Assembly: GCA_903924765.1 (NCBI GenBank)
Contig: CAIYCT010000088.1
Location: forward strand, 1 to 34,697
Direction of reading: 5' to 3'
DNA length: 34,697 bases
DNA from: an uncultured Rhodospirillaceae bacterium
Lineage (GTDB): Bacteria > Pseudomonadota > Alphaproteobacteria > Rhodospirillales > Magnetospirillaceae
Shown here: positions 16,303 to 23,524 of the stretch, one piece after another
Position numbering within the stretch: the stretch's first letter is position 1
Layout: each line of letters opens with the position of its first letter
Made by a program: the position numbers and the translations under genes
Notes under the pieces: model-generated
Told to the model about the DNA's origin: nothing
The model's input: only the letters and a program-made list of their open reading frames with translations
Database searches by the model: none

Positions 16303-17277
16303 TCAGTCCTTCGGAGGTTCTGGGGAAGTTTCAGGCCAGGAATAGATTTCGCGGATGATGTAAAGCGGTCGCCCTTTGACCTCGTCGAACACCCGGCCCA
16401 GATAATCGCCCAAAATCCCTAGGCTTAACAATTGCACGCCGCCCAAGAACAGGACGCTGACCAACGTGGATTCGTAACCAGGCACGTCGATGCCCCAGAT
16501 CAGGGTGCGGACGATGCGGATGCAGATGTAGAAAAACGCCAAGCCGGAGACGCAGGCGCCGATCACGCCCCAAACCCTGAGCGGGAAGTTGGAAAACGAG
16601 GTCAAACCGTCGAAGGCGAAACGGAGCAAATGCATGAAATTGAATTTGCTGGCGCCGACGGTCCGCTCCTCTTGATGATAGAGAATGCCGGTCTGGCGAA
16701 AGCCCACCCAGGCGAAAATGCCCTTCATGAAGCGCGAACGCTCGGGCATGTGGTTGACGGCGTCGATCACCTTGCGATCCATCAGGCGGAAGTCGCCCAC
16801 TTCGCGCGGTAGCGGCACGTCGGACAGATTGTCGAAGCACCAATAGAACGCTTTGGCGAATAATTTTTCCAGCCAGCCTTGCCCTGTGCGTTGGTCTCGG
16901 ACGGCATAGACCACGTCGTAGCCCTCGCGCCATTTGACCAGCATGTCGGCGATGGCTTCGGGCGGGTGCTGTAAATCGGCATCCATGGGCACCACCACGT
17001 CGCCCTTGGCTTGGGCCAGCCCCGCCGACATCGCTTTTTCCTTGCCGAAATTGCGCGACAGATCGATCACCTTGATCCGCGGGTCAGCCCGCGCCGTCAA
17101 GATCAGCTCTTGTAAAGTCGCGTCGCGGCTGCCGTCATTGACGCATACCGCTTCCCACGGCACGCCCAGGGCATCGAGCGCCGGGGTCAGGCGCGAAAAC
17201 AAGCCGTGGATACCGCCCGCTTCGTTGTAGAAGGGGATCACCACTGATAGCAACGGCTGGGTATCTCGCGTTTCCAT
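16303..17277 (-). CDS. GT2 glycosyltransferase, GtrB/dolichol-phosphate-mannose-synthase-like
   Basis: 324-residue family 2 glycosyltransferase that likely moves a sugar from a nucleotide donor to undecaprenyl phosphate. Seen: the cytoplasmic GT-A domain with VVIPFYNEAGGI (10-21), VNDGSRDATL, the DXD-type metal site MDADLQHPP (about 99-107), and the DFRLMDRKV / ERTVGASKFN motifs. Two C-terminal transmembrane helices follow (about 226-250 and 262-290) and a short tail. This is the layout of GtrB, ArnC and bactoprenol glucosyltransferases, which feed O-antigen or lipid A modification. It is in an operon with a methyltransferase 9 bases upstream and nadK 12 bases downstream. Confidence 0.9.
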   Translation of the reverse strand: METRDTQPLLSVVIPFYNEAGGIHGLFSRLTPALDALGVPWEAVCVNDGSRDATLQELILTARADPRIKVIDLSRNFGKEKAMSAGLAQAKGDVVVPMDADLQHPPEAIADMLVKWREGYDVVYAVRDQRTGQGWLEKLFAKAFYWCFDNLSDVPLPREVGDFRLMDRKVIDAVNHMPERSRFMKGIFAWVGFRQTGILYHQEERTVGASKFNFMHLLRFAFDGLTSFSNFPLRVWGVIGACVSGLAFFYICIRIVRTLIWGIDVPGYESTLVSVLFLGGVQLLSLGILGDYLGRVFDEVKGRPLYIIREIYSWPETSPEPPKD

Positions 17278-17286
17278 AAGCCCCGT

Positions 17287-18009
17287 TTAGATGATCTTGA
17301 CGTACACTTGACCGCCTCGAGCGGCAAAGCCCCGATAAACATAGCGGATTCCGGTGGCGGCGACGAATTCTTTCCACGCCTTGAATTCGTGCTGCTGCCA
17401 ATTGTGGTAATTGAAATACTCGTCGAACACGATGATGGTGCCGGGACGGATGCGATCCTTGACCCCTTCCAAGATGTCCTTGGTGGATGAATACAGATCG
17501 CAATCCACATGCAGGAACGACAACTTGTCATGGCTGCTTTCTAGGAACGGAGGGATGGTTTCGCTGAACCAGCCCTTGTGCAGACGGACATTGGGCAGCA
17601 CCGGCGGCAGTTTGCCGCCCAGCGAGAACTTGCCCGCCTTCTCGAACGTGCCGGTCCACTCGCCGGGCAGGCCTTCGAAACTGTCGAAGGAATTGACCAA
17701 GCTGTCTTGGCCGCGATCCGTCAGCAGCCGGGCGATGTAATTGGAGCTGGCGCCTTTTTCCACGCCGAATTCCAGATACAGTCCGTTTTGTTCAGCCTCG
17801 GCCACGGCGGCTTCCAGCAGTTTCCAGCGGCCTTGGAACATGATCGCCTGGGTCATGTGTTCCTTGACGTACAGGGCGGATTCATGGCGGGCCATGATCT
17901 GCAATTCGTAATTCAGATCGTGGGAATGGTACTTCTGCATGATGCGGGTATAGAACCGCAGAGAGAACGGGCGTTTCTCGGTGCTGTAGCCCAGCTTTTT
18001 ACCGAACAT
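17287..18009 (-). CDS. Class I SAM-dependent methyltransferase (TylF/macrocin O-methyltransferase-like)
   Basis: 240-residue methyltransferase. Seen: SAM-binding motif I LYLEFGVEKGASSNYIARLL (about 97-116), NSFDSFEGLPGEW with the acidic residue that holds the ribose, and FLHVDCDLYSSTKDIL with metal-binding acidic residues, followed by GTIIVFDEYFNY. This pattern matches the TylF/MycF-like sugar O-methyltransferases, which are metal-dependent. It lies between two GT2 genes (4-base gap upstream, 9-base downstream), so O-methylation of a sugar in the surface glycan is the natural reading. Regiochemistry and substrate unknown. Confidence 0.85.
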   Translation of the reverse strand: MFGKKLGYSTEKRPFSLRFYTRIMQKYHSHDLNYELQIMARHESALYVKEHMTQAIMFQGRWKLLEAAVAEAEQNGLYLEFGVEKGASSNYIARLLTDRGQDSLVNSFDSFEGLPGEWTGTFEKAGKFSLGGKLPPVLPNVRLHKGWFSETIPPFLESSHDKLSFLHVDCDLYSSTKDILEGVKDRIRPGTIIVFDEYFNYHNWQQHEFKAWKEFVAATGIRYVYRGFAARGGQVYVKII

Positions 18010-18013
18010 ATGG

Positions 18014-18778
18014 TTAGTCCTTACTCGCTTTGAGGTCTTGAATTTTGAGATAGGTCAGCAAGGGATAGAGCCCGGAAAACAACGCCAGGGCAAAGCCCCG
18101 CCAGCCTTCCCGGCAGCCCTTGCGTCCCCAATAGGCTCGGGCGAAACGGGAAAACACCCGGCGCACGGTGGTGAACAAAGAGGGGTATTTTCCGTGCATG
18201 CGGGCATTTTGCGCTGCGCCGCTGGAATACCAGTTGAGCCGCTGGATCATCGCTTCCACCGATTGATCGACATAATGATCGATGTGGCCGGTCAAAAAGC
18301 CTTTTTGCCCGGTAAGGGTGATGGTGGGATGGACCTCGCCGTCGCCCCAATGCTTGGCTCCGCGTGAAAACAAGCACGACTTGGCCGAGACGCCGTTATA
18401 CGCTCCCCATCCGTATTGAACCCATTTGCCGCAGAAAAAATTATGGAACGGGATTTCGAAAAAACCGGGCGGGGCGGCGGTCAACGCCACTTCCAATTCG
18501 CGCCGCAATTCGTCCGAAATGCGTTCGTCCGCATCCAGTTCCAAGACCCACTGGCCCGCGCACTGGGCGATGGCGAAATTGCGGCGATCGCCTTCGTTGG
18601 GCCACGCGCCTTCGAAAACCTTGGCTCCCTTGGATCGAGCAATGTCGCCGGAGGCGTCGTTGGATCGATCCAGCACCACCACGACCTCGCCGGCGAAAGC
18701 GGCGCTGTCGAGACACGCGGCCAGCGAGTCTTCCTCGTTTCTTGCAACGACCAGAACGGACAGAAGGGGTTCCGACAT
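18014..18778 (-). CDS. GT2 glycosyltransferase, WaaE/KdtX-like
   Basis: 254-residue GT-A glycosyltransferase of family 2. Seen: LSVLVVARNEEDSLAACLDSA (6-26), VVVLDRSNDASGDIA, the metal-site region WVLELDADERISDEL (DAD), and the later EIPFHNFFCGKWV...GWG segment common in the WaaE/KdtX subfamily that adds beta-linked sugars to LPS core heptose. No transmembrane anchor of the GtrB type. It is 13 bases downstream of the O-antigen-ligase-like gene and 4 bases upstream of the methyltransferase, in the same operon. Sugar specificity is not readable. Confidence 0.88.
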   Translation of the reverse strand: MSEPLLSVLVVARNEEDSLAACLDSAAFAGEVVVVLDRSNDASGDIARSKGAKVFEGAWPNEGDRRNFAIAQCAGQWVLELDADERISDELRRELEVALTAAPPGFFEIPFHNFFCGKWVQYGWGAYNGVSAKSCLFSRGAKHWGDGEVHPTITLTGQKGFLTGHIDHYVDQSVEAMIQRLNWYSSGAAQNARMHGKYPSLFTTVRRVFSRFARAYWGRKGCREGWRGFALALFSGLYPLLTYLKIQDLKASKD

Positions 18779-18791
18779 TATGGGTAACGCC

Positions 18792-20054
18792 TTACGCTTT
18801 TAAAATCGGCGGCACAGTAGCATCGACCTTATGGGGTGACAATCGTCCCGCATTTTCGTCCGCAACGCCCTGCAACCCGAACAACAAAGCGGTGACAGCC
18901 AAGGCGGCGATCCAAGAATCGGTGTTGATCTCGAAATTGAACATCGCCGTGGCGAAGGCGGCGGCAAAGGCGGCGGCGGCATAGGCTCGGATTTGCAAAG
19001 GCAGTTGGGCGATGCGGCGGGTGACAAGCCACAGTAAGACTAGGCAAAGCGCCATTCCCACCGCTCCCAATTCGACCCAAATCTGCAGCCATTGATTATG
19101 GGGATAAATGCCGACGCCATCGGCATAGACGTAATGCTGAATTTCTTCGGGCGACACCGGCACCATCTTGGCCGCTTGAATGCCCCAGCCCAACAGCGGG
19201 CGTTCGAAAATGCGGTGGGTCATGTAGTCCCAGATTTCCAGCCGATGCAGCCCCGAGGTGGGGATGTGGGACGCCATCTTCCCCCGATAATCGGCGAAGA
19301 TCGACAGCAAGAAGGGCAGCAAAGCGGGGATTGCCATTGCTGTCGCGCGGATCGCTTGAAGGGAAAGGTCGGGTTTCCAGCGCATGCCCATAAAAGCGAC
19401 TAGGCCGACCAGGGCCGCCGCTCTGGCGGTGCCGCTGGGACTGAGCGCAATCGGCGCCGCCAACAGAGCGATCATCGCCAGGACGCGCCTTTTGTCGCGC
19501 GGAACAACCCAGGCCAGAACCGGCCAAATCACCAGCGCCAGATAATCCAGGCCGCGATTGTATTTGTAGGTCATGTAGGAGTCGCCCCAGCCCAGATGGA
19601 GAAAGGTCAGCTGGTAGCCTGACAGGATATCGACGGTAAAGATCAATCCGCCCAAACAGATTGCCATGCTTAAGGAGGCAAAGATCACAGGCGCGTGGGG
19701 GTGGAGCCGGGGGTGGATGGACAGCACAATCAGCCCCGCGATCAAGACCGCGGACAGTTGCAGGGCTCCGTGTAGACTTTGCTGGGGGCCGATGCTCCAC
19801 AGGATGCTCAACCAACACAAGGCCAGAAACGCAGCAGCCAAAAGGCTAAGGGGCCGGTCTGGACGAAGAGCTTTCACCGCAAGCAAAAAAACCAAACCGC
19901 CCAGGCCAAACGTCACAGGCGCGTAGGCGGGACCGGAGATCAGCCCGAAGGTGGGAAGCGCGACGAACAAGACAACGGCAAGATATTTGACGATGGCGTC
20001 TTGGTTCGCGGCGAAAAAGGTCGGGTTTTTATCTGTATCGGTCATTAATTTCAT
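18792..20054 (-). CDS. O-antigen ligase family protein (WaaL-like)
   Basis: 420-residue polytopic membrane protein with about ten to twelve hydrophobic helices. A large periplasmic loop near residues 255-330 carries the family signature IYPHNQWLQIWVELGAVG and the preceding ERPLLGWGIQAAKM. Enzymes of this Wzy_C/WaaL fold either ligate undecaprenyl-linked O-chains to lipid A-core or polymerise O-units; the two cannot be separated here. Start ATG 20054; an AGGAGG stretch lies 16 bases upstream (20071-20076), a little far, and an in-frame ATG at 20045 is an alternative. First gene of a minus-strand operon running to nadK. Confidence 0.9.
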   Translation of the reverse strand: MKLMTDTDKNPTFFAANQDAIVKYLAVVLFVALPTFGLISGPAYAPVTFGLGGLVFLLAVKALRPDRPLSLLAAAFLALCWLSILWSIGPQQSLHGALQLSAVLIAGLIVLSIHPRLHPHAPVIFASLSMAICLGGLIFTVDILSGYQLTFLHLGWGDSYMTYKYNRGLDYLALVIWPVLAWVVPRDKRRVLAMIALLAAPIALSPSGTARAAALVGLVAFMGMRWKPDLSLQAIRATAMAIPALLPFLLSIFADYRGKMASHIPTSGLHRLEIWDYMTHRIFERPLLGWGIQAAKMVPVSPEEIQHYVYADGVGIYPHNQWLQIWVELGAVGMALCLVLLWLVTRRIAQLPLQIRAYAAAAFAAAFATAMFNFEINTDSWIAALAVTALLFGLQGVADENAGRLSPHKVDATVPPILKA

Positions 20055-20224
20055 GGGACAGCTTACGTCACCTCCTTAAGCCCCGGCCCGGGGGTGACGA
20101 TGGTGGGGCGAAAGCCGGGGCACCATACACGGTGTATTGAGGCCATTCAATGCATAGCCCCATTGCTATGGACTAGGGCTCGTGGCATCGTGCGGGCCGA
20201 TCAACTGTCTATAGGAAAAAAGAC
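20055..20224. other. Divergent intergenic region with dyads
   Basis: 170-base region between the divergent waaL-like gene and the GT4 gene, so it should hold both promoters. It contains a GC-rich inverted repeat CCCCGG-C-CCGGGG near 20083-20095 and a separate dyad ATACAC-G-GTGTAT (20125-20137) that could be an operator. No convincing -35/-10 pair was identified. A ribosome site AGGAAA precedes the plus-strand GTG start at 20225. Confidence 0.4.
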
Positions 20225-21373
20225 GTGCGAGTTTTGCACACGATGCCCGGCCGCAACTGGGGCGGGATGGAGCAGCGGGCTTTGGAACAGGTGCGCTGGT
20301 TGATGGATCACGGCCATCACTCCTGGTACATGGCCCCGCCCGATGGCGAACCCTATGCCAAGGCGGTCGAGATGGGCGTTCCGGTGGTTCCCATGGTATT
20401 CGATCCGCCGTGGTCGCCCAAATGCTTTTTGGCGCTTCGGCGCTTCGTAATCGAAAACAAGGTCGACATTATCGACGTTCACGTCACCCGCGACGCCAAG
20501 GCGGCGTTGGGCAGCATGGATTTGTGCGCCATTGTGCGTTCACGCCATGTGGATATTCCGCTGAAGACTTCGTTCCTGCGCCGTTTGCAATGGCGTGACG
20601 GATCGGACCATGTGGTGACGGTGGCGGGGGTGACTCGTACTCACCTGATCGAAATGGGTTTGGCCGATCCCAACCGCTCCACCTGGATCGGCGGCTGGGC
20701 CGAACCGCGCTATTTCGACGCTATTATCACCGACCAGGACCGCGCTCGGTTGCGCCAGGAACTTTCCATTCCCGATGGCGTGCCGGTGCTGCTGTGCCCC
20801 GCCATGCTGCGGCCGGACAAGGGCCAGAATTTCCTGATCGAAGCTTTAGGACTTCTGGAAGGGCAGGGGATCAAACCCATCGTCCTGTTTGCCGGCAAGG
20901 CAACTGGCGAAAGCGCGGCCTATGCCCAATCATTGCAAGAGCTGGCGACAAAAATCGGCGTGACCGACCGTTTGCGCTTCCTGGGCTATCGCACCGATCT
21001 TCCCATTTTGATGCGCTTCGCCGATCTGCTGGTGCTGCCGTCTTTGATGGAGGGTCAGCCGCGGGTGATGGTGCAGGCCTTCGCCTCGCGTCGTCCGGTG
21101 GTGGCGTGCGATGCGGGCGGCGTGGCCGAGATCGTCAAGACCGGCGAGACCGGATGGCTGATCCCCAAGGCCAATCCGGGCATCCTGGCCGAAACCATCG
21201 CCCATGCCTTGGCCCATCCCGAGCAGCGCGAACAGATGGCTGCGGGCGCTCATGCCTTGGCGCTAAACACCATGAACATCGACACGCGCATGGCGCAGAC
21301 CTTGAGCGTCTATGACCAAGCCCTGGCGCGAGCCCGCGCCCGCAAGTTTCCCAAATATACCGGGCATCCATAA
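20225..21373 (+). CDS. Glycosyltransferase family 4
   Basis: 382-residue GT-B glycosyltransferase. Seen: the N-terminal RVLHTMPGRNWGGMEQRALEQV (acceptor-side glycine loop, residues 2-23), a middle VVTVAGVTRTHLIEMGL, and the GT4 donor domain with LLCPAMLRPDKGQNFLIEAL, the late LRFLGYRTDLPILMRFADLLVLPSL segment (split about 260-285) and GQPRVMVQAFASRRPVV in place of the E-x7-E motif. There the first position of the catalytic Glu pair is MEGQ and the second is Gln. Start is GTG 20225 with AGGAAA upstream; no ATG precedes the conserved part. Its stop overlaps the next GT4 start (TAATG). Likely LPS core or O-chain assembly. Confidence 0.88.
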   Translation: MRVLHTMPGRNWGGMEQRALEQVRWLMDHGHHSWYMAPPDGEPYAKAVEMGVPVVPMVFDPPWSPKCFLALRRFVIENKVDIIDVHVTRDAKAALGSMDLCAIVRSRHVDIPLKTSFLRRLQWRDGSDHVVTVAGVTRTHLIEMGLADPNRSTWIGGWAEPRYFDAIITDQDRARLRQELSIPDGVPVLLCPAMLRPDKGQNFLIEALGLLEGQGIKPIVLFAGKATGESAAYAQSLQELATKIGVTDRLRFLGYRTDLPILMRFADLLVLPSLMEGQPRVMVQAFASRRPVVACDAGGVAEIVKTGETGWLIPKANPGILAETIAHALAHPEQREQMAAGAHALALNTMNIDTRMAQTLSVYDQALARARARKFPKYTGHP

Positions 21374-22407
21374 TGGCCCAGATCGTCATGACCGACGACG
21401 GCATCGTCTTTGACGGCCTTAGCCTGGAGCAAGGGCCGTTGGGCGGGGCTGAGACCTCGTTCATCGAGATGGCCAACGCCCTGGCCGCGCGCGGCCATCG
21501 GGTCCAGGTCTTCAATAAATGCTTGGCGCCGCTAACTCATAAAGGCGTTCAGTGGAGTCCCCTTGACGCGCCCTTGCCTGACGACGCCGACCTGTACATC
21601 GCCAACCGCAGCCATCATTTGATCCGCAAGCTGCCCCGTGCCAAGGCTCGCATCTTCTGGATTCACAATCCGGCCCGCTATCTATTGAAATGGCGGTATC
21701 AATGGCAGTTGGCGCTGGCCCGCCCGACGATTGTGTTTTCAGGCCTCAGCCATGCGGGCACCTATCCCGGCTGGGCCTTCGATGGCGGGCGCGAAATTGT
21801 ACCATACGGCCTGACCGACCTCTTCTGTCACGCGTCCGAACGCACTCCTCCCGCGCCCCGCGCCGTGTTTACCTCCAATCCGCTGCGTTCGCTGGATTGG
21901 GTTCTGGACGCGTGGGAGCACGCCATCCGCCCCATGGTCCCCAACGCCCAACTGCACATCTTTGCGGGCAGCGCCACTTATGGCGCGGTGGGGCAATCCA
22001 AGGCCGACAAGATGGGGCCGATCCTGGCCCGCGCTGCCAGCCTGGAAGCGGCGGGCGTCCTCCTGCGCGGCCCGGTGCCCAAAGCCCAATTGGTGGATGA
22101 GTTGGCTCAAGCCCGCCTGCTGCTGTATCGCGGGGACATCGGCGAAACCTTCTGCTCAGCGGTGGCCGAGGCCCAAGCCATGGGCGTCCCCGCCATCGTC
22201 CAGGACATCGCCTGCCTGTCCGAACGCGTCCGCCATGGACAAACCGGCTTCGTGGTCCAAGCACAGGAAGAGTTCGCCAAGGACGCGGTCCGCCTGTTGA
22301 CCGACGATTCCCTGTGGACGGAGCAGCACAAGGCGGCGTTGGCGACTCAGCGGTCGTGGTCCTGGGACATGGCCGCCAAGCAGTTTGAGCGGATCGGGGG
22401 GATTTGA
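21373..22407 (+). CDS. Glycosyltransferase family 4 (short)
   Basis: 344-residue GT-B type glycosyltransferase. Seen: N-terminal FDGLSLEQGPLGGAETSFIEMA (about 10-31) as the acceptor-side glycine-rich loop, IFWIHNPARYLLKW, VFTSNPLRSLDWVLDAW at the start of the donor domain, and a C-terminal GDIGETFCSAVAEAQAMGVPAI carrying the E-x7-E motif. ATG 21373 overlaps the previous gene's stop by one base, so the two glycosyltransferases are translated together. No membrane segment. Donor and acceptor unknown. It is the last gene before a region with hairpin pairs and no coding sequence. Confidence 0.87.
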   Translation: MAQIVMTDDGIVFDGLSLEQGPLGGAETSFIEMANALAARGHRVQVFNKCLAPLTHKGVQWSPLDAPLPDDADLYIANRSHHLIRKLPRAKARIFWIHNPARYLLKWRYQWQLALARPTIVFSGLSHAGTYPGWAFDGGREIVPYGLTDLFCHASERTPPAPRAVFTSNPLRSLDWVLDAWEHAIRPMVPNAQLHIFAGSATYGAVGQSKADKMGPILARAASLEAAGVLLRGPVPKAQLVDELAQARLLLYRGDIGETFCSAVAEAQAMGVPAIVQDIACLSERVRHGQTGFVVQAQEEFAKDAVRLLTDDSLWTEQHKAALATQRSWSWDMAAKQFERIGGI

Positions 22408-22416
22408 GGTTTAGGT

Positions 22417-22669
22417 TGGGCTGCAGCCCATTCCCGCTTGGGGCGATGCCCCAAACCCCGTTTCGTCATTCATCTTCCGAGCGTCAGCGAGGGCGGGAAA
22501 CGACTGGTAATTGGTTGAGTGTTTTTTGTTCCAGCGTTCACGAAAAGACGCGGGGCGGAAAGGAGAATCGGCGGATAAAGACCACCGGGCACATGCTTCA
22601 CAGATTCGTGGGCAAAACAATGGGGCCAGGGACTTAAAGTCCCTGGTGTGTGTGGGCAGAGCCCACATA
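22417..22669. repeat. Non-coding element bounded by two pairs of hairpins
   Basis: The 270-base gap between the GT4 gene and the next gene holds four perfect or near-perfect inverted repeats in two pairs. Left pair: TGGGCTGCAGCCCA (22417-22430) and TTGGGGC-GAT-GCCCCAA (22438-22454). Right pair: a 21-base palindrome CCAGGGACTT-A-AAGTCCCTGG (22626-22646) and TGTGGGC-AGA-GCCCACA (22651-22667, extendable by a wobble pair to 22649-22669). Between them are about 170 bases with no convincing gene. The layout resembles REP/BIME-type dispersed elements; the outer hairpins may also terminate the GT4 unit. No second copy occurs in this window. Confidence 0.55.
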
Positions 22670-22677
22670 AGTCATGC

Positions 22678-23082
22678 TCACTTCCCGGCGGATTTGTTCA
22701 GCGACGCTTGCAGCGCGGCGGCGCTTTCCTTGATTTTTATCAGGTCGGATTGGGCGGCGGCTTGTTTGGCCGTTGCCAGGTTGGCCATCAACAAGGGCTG
22801 GGCCATTACGTCGGAATCGGGGATGGCCCCGGCCCCTTGGTCCTTGCAGGGGTTGCCTGCGCTGGCATCGTATTCGGCCCCGCCGGGGCCGATCAGGCAA
22901 TTCATGACATGGTGCAGATGTTTTTGCGCGGTGGGCAAATCGGTTGCCATGGCGGCGAACCCGGCATGGAGCGCAGCGGTGATGATTTCGGCCTTGGCGT
23001 CGGCGGCTGATGCGGAGCGTGGCGACAGGACCAAAAGACCGAGTGCGGTAAAGACCAATGATAGCCCTTGAAGCTTATTCAT
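22678..23082 (-). CDS. Small exported helical protein with conserved-looking Cys pair
   Basis: 134-residue protein with a Sec signal peptide (hydrophobic residues about 7-20, cleavage near SASA-AD at 26). The mature part is mostly Ala-rich helix (AEIITAALHAGFAAMA, LLMANLATAKQAAAQSDLIKIKESAAALQ). Between two helical parts sits a motif HLHHVMNCLIGPGGAEYD...NPCKDQGAGAIPD, with two cysteines and a cluster of histidines that could form a disulfide or bind metal or haem ligands. The cysteines do not form CxxCH, so it is not a classical c-type cytochrome. I do not recognise a named family. Downstream of the FliL-like gene with a 69-base gap. Confidence 0.75.
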   Translation of the reverse strand: MNKLQGLSLVFTALGLLVLSPRSASAADAKAEIITAALHAGFAAMATDLPTAQKHLHHVMNCLIGPGGAEYDASAGNPCKDQGAGAIPDSDVMAQPLLMANLATAKQAAAQSDLIKIKESAAALQASLNKSAGK

Positions 23083-23151
23083 GACGACCTCCCTTGAATG
23101 TTGGGTCGATTTTTAAGTGTGCGCAAAGGGCATTGGTTTCAAGTATGGCGT

Positions 23152-23514
23152 TTACTGAAACGACAGCAGCATGATGTAGACATCCTCGACGTTTTCGGTG
23201 CCGGGGGTTTCTTTCAATGTGTCGCGAACGATGGATTTCAGCATTTCGGTGCCACCGGGTTTTCTGAATTCCTCATACGTAACCGCCTGGACCTTGTGCT
23301 TGATGATCTCGCCCAAACCTTTGGGCATTTGCGGGCGCGAAGGGAAGTAGGCTTGCATCTTGCACACCAGGGTGTGGAAGTTGCCGTTCTTGTCCCACAT
23401 CTCGACGATCAGATTGTCTATTTTCTGGAAGCCGCCTTTTTCCTCCTCGGCGCGGGCGGGCAGGGCGGTCAGCAGGACGCTGAAAATGACCAACAAGCGC
23501 AGAAACTGGGACAT
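23152..23514 (-). CDS. Exported FliL-like protein
   Basis: 120-residue protein with a cleavable-looking signal peptide (MSQFLRLLVIFSVLLTALPARA, cleavage near 22). The mature part follows the FliL pattern: a beta strand FHTLVCKMQAYF, a helix-strand KGLGEIIKHKVQAVTYEEFRK, then GGTEMLKSIVRDTLKE and the terminal VEDVYIMLLSFQ, comparable to the C-terminal VxDVxFxxFxxQ of FliL. FliL is normally a single-span inner-membrane protein that stabilises stators at the flagellar base; here the N-terminus looks cleavable (ARA-EE), although it could stay as an anchor. Follows nadB by 10 bases on the same strand, so it may be co-transcribed with the NAD genes. Similarity is by pattern only. Confidence 0.6.
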   Translation of the reverse strand: MSQFLRLLVIFSVLLTALPARAEEEKGGFQKIDNLIVEMWDKNGNFHTLVCKMQAYFPSRPQMPKGLGEIIKHKVQAVTYEEFRKPGGTEMLKSIVRDTLKETPGTENVEDVYIMLLSFQ

Positions 23515-23524
23515 GGATGGTCTC

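Noticed and set aside
22404..22637. Small open frames on both strands in the hairpin-pair region
   Set aside because: They cross the palindromes, have no ribosome site and encode no recognisable protein; the region is treated as non-coding.
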